This document shows positions 6,158-6,718 of a stretch of 6,718 nt of DNA, one piece after another. The position numbers were made by a program, and so were the translations under genes. Position 1 is the stretch's first letter, and each line of letters opens with the position of its first letter. The notes beneath the pieces were generated by a model that saw only the letters and a list, made by a program, of their open reading frames with translations, made no database searches and was not told where the DNA came from. The DNA comes from Candidatus Competibacteraceae bacterium. GTDB lineage: Bacteria; Pseudomonadota; Gammaproteobacteria; Competibacterales; Competibacteraceae. Location: NCBI GenBank assembly GCA_003527885.1, contig DPWB01000224.1:1-6718 (forward strand), in the 5' to 3' direction.

Positions 6158-6164
6158 CTTAGAG

Positions 6165-6718
6165 ATGGCCCAAAGCTCAGCATTGCCGGTCGAACAATAC
6201 AACTTCGATATCGTCCGAAAGTTCATGATCGTGGCCATGGTCTATGGCCTCATCGGCATGACCGTCGGTGTCTACATCGCCTGCGAATTGGCGTGGCCCT
6301 CGCTCAATTTCGACATTCCCGCCTTGACCTTCGGCCGGCTGCGTCCGGTGCACACCAGCTTGGTCATTTTCGGGTTCGGGGGCAGCGCGCTGTTCGCGAC
6401 CGCTTATTACATCGTGCAACGCACCTGTCAGGCGCGGTTGGCGTTTCCCTGGTTGGCCGAATTCACGTTCTGGGGCTGGACGGCAGGGGTCGCGCTGGGG
6501 GTGATCACCTATATGGCCGGCTTTTCCCAGGGCCGGGAATACGCGGAATTCGAATGGCCGCTGGACATCGCCATCACTTTGGTGTGGGTGTGCTACATCG
6601 TGGTTTACGTCGAGACTCTGCGCCGGCGCAGCCAACCGCACATCTACGTCGCCAACTGGTTCTTCCTGTCCTTCCTGCTGGCCGTGGCGCTGCTGCACAT
6701 CTTCAACAATCTGGCGGT
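6165..6718 (+). CDS. ccoN: cbb3-type cytochrome c oxidase subunit I, N-terminal part (partial)
   Basis: CcoN is the catalytic heme b / heme b3-CuB subunit of the cbb3 oxidase, usually the high-affinity enzyme used at low oxygen. The 184 complete codons visible show the N-terminal helices of the family: YNFDIVRKFMIVAMVYGLIG (residues 12-31), LTFGRLRPVHTSLVIFGFGG (residues 54-73) with H63, expected to be a ligand of the low-spin heme b, then YYIVQRTCQARL, EYAEFEWPLDI and HIYVANWFFLSF, ending at LLHIFNNLA. This wording, especially RPVHTSLVIFGFGG and HIYVANWFF, separates cbb3 from aa3 subunit I. The gene runs off the window, so the CuB and heme b3 ligands are not visible; ccoO, ccoQ and ccoP would be expected downstream. 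It has its own promoter and Shine-Dalgarno. Confidence 0.96.
   Translation, partial: MAQSSALPVEQYNFDIVRKFMIVAMVYGLIGMTVGVYIACELAWPSLNFDIPALTFGRLRPVHTSLVIFGFGGSALFATAYYIVQRTCQARLAFPWLAEFTFWGWTAGVALGVITYMAGFSQGREYAEFEWPLDIAITLVWVCYIVVYVETLRRRSQPHIYVANWFFLSFLLAVALLHIFNNLA

Larger units (their letters stand above)
5957..6164 (+). other. Intergenic region between the heme A operon and the cbb3 operon
   Basis: These 208 bases contain no convincing gene. In order they hold a weak terminator-like hairpin, a sigma70-type promoter, a transcribed leader with small inverted repeats (CTGG/CCAG at 6071-6080, CCGG/CCGG at 6098-6112) and a strong Shine-Dalgarno. The visible inverted repeats are short, and nothing matches a riboswitch that I know. 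Confidence 0.6.

Noticed and set aside
5957..6164. FNR/ANR box or heme-responsive element before ccoN
   Set aside because: TTGAG at 6031 begins like a half-site but has no matching ATCAA arm; it fits better as a -35 element.
5953..6183. 76-residue minus-strand frame across the ctaB-ccoN gap
   Set aside because: It starts inside ccoN, covers the predicted promoter and Shine-Dalgarno of ccoN, and has no recognisable domain. It is not supported as a gene.
6177..6698. 173-residue minus-strand frame opposite ccoN
   Set aside because: The opposite strand encodes unmistakable CcoN; the minus frame is low-complexity and has no motif.
1..6718. Mobile element, CRISPR array, tRNA, defence or toxin-antitoxin system
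   Set aside because: I saw no transposase or nuclease motifs, no direct repeats with spacers and no tRNA-like folds. Every long open stretch is explained by respiratory oxidase genes of similar base composition.

Overview
The window is a stretch of a high-GC proteobacterial chromosome devoted to building terminal respiratory oxidases. Gene order and protein wording (for example the CtaD tail with RRIPDYALQFTEFN, and a DUF2909 gene inserted backwards into the cox cluster) match the aa3 cytochrome c oxidase locus of Gammaproteobacteria such as Pseudomonas (coxB-coxA-cox11-coxC, DUF2909, surf1, hypothetical, cox15, ctaB). I cannot name a genus. An aerobic or microaerobic gammaproteobacterium is the safest reading, with Betaproteobacteria possible.

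Layout. Positions 1-2347 (+) hold the end of the structural aa3 operon: the 3' part of ctaD (subunit I), a 54-residue single-membrane-span protein, ctaG (Cox11 copper chaperone for CuB) and ctaE (subunit III). Positions 2368-2571 (-) hold a small twin-transmembrane DUF2909 gene that faces ctaE. After an 89-bp divergent gap, positions 2661-5956 (+) form an assembly and heme A operon: surf1, a membrane-anchored SCO/thioredoxin-like protein with a CxxxC motif, ctaA (heme A synthase) and ctaB (heme O synthase). A 208-bp gap (5957-6164) carries a weak terminator-like hairpin, a good sigma70-type promoter and a perfect Shine-Dalgarno. These lead into ccoN, the catalytic subunit of a second oxidase of the cbb3 type, which runs off the window.

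How they work together. CtaB farnesylates heme B to heme O and CtaA oxidises heme O to heme A. Surf1 helps place heme A in CtaD, CtaG delivers copper to CuB, and the SCO-like protein and the small membrane proteins probably assist assembly. CtaE completes the core. The neighbouring cbb3 oxidase uses heme B and C instead of heme A and is usually the high-affinity, low-oxygen enzyme, so the locus places two oxidases of different oxygen affinity side by side. Genes are tightly packed: four junctions are 4-base ATGA stop/start overlaps.

I found no mobile element, CRISPR array, tRNA, rRNA or previously unknown multi-gene system. The parts most worth a second look are the SCO-like protein without the usual distal histidine, the absence of a canonical senC/sco gene after ctaB, the small overlapping membrane protein gene and the divergent DUF2909/surf1 control region.
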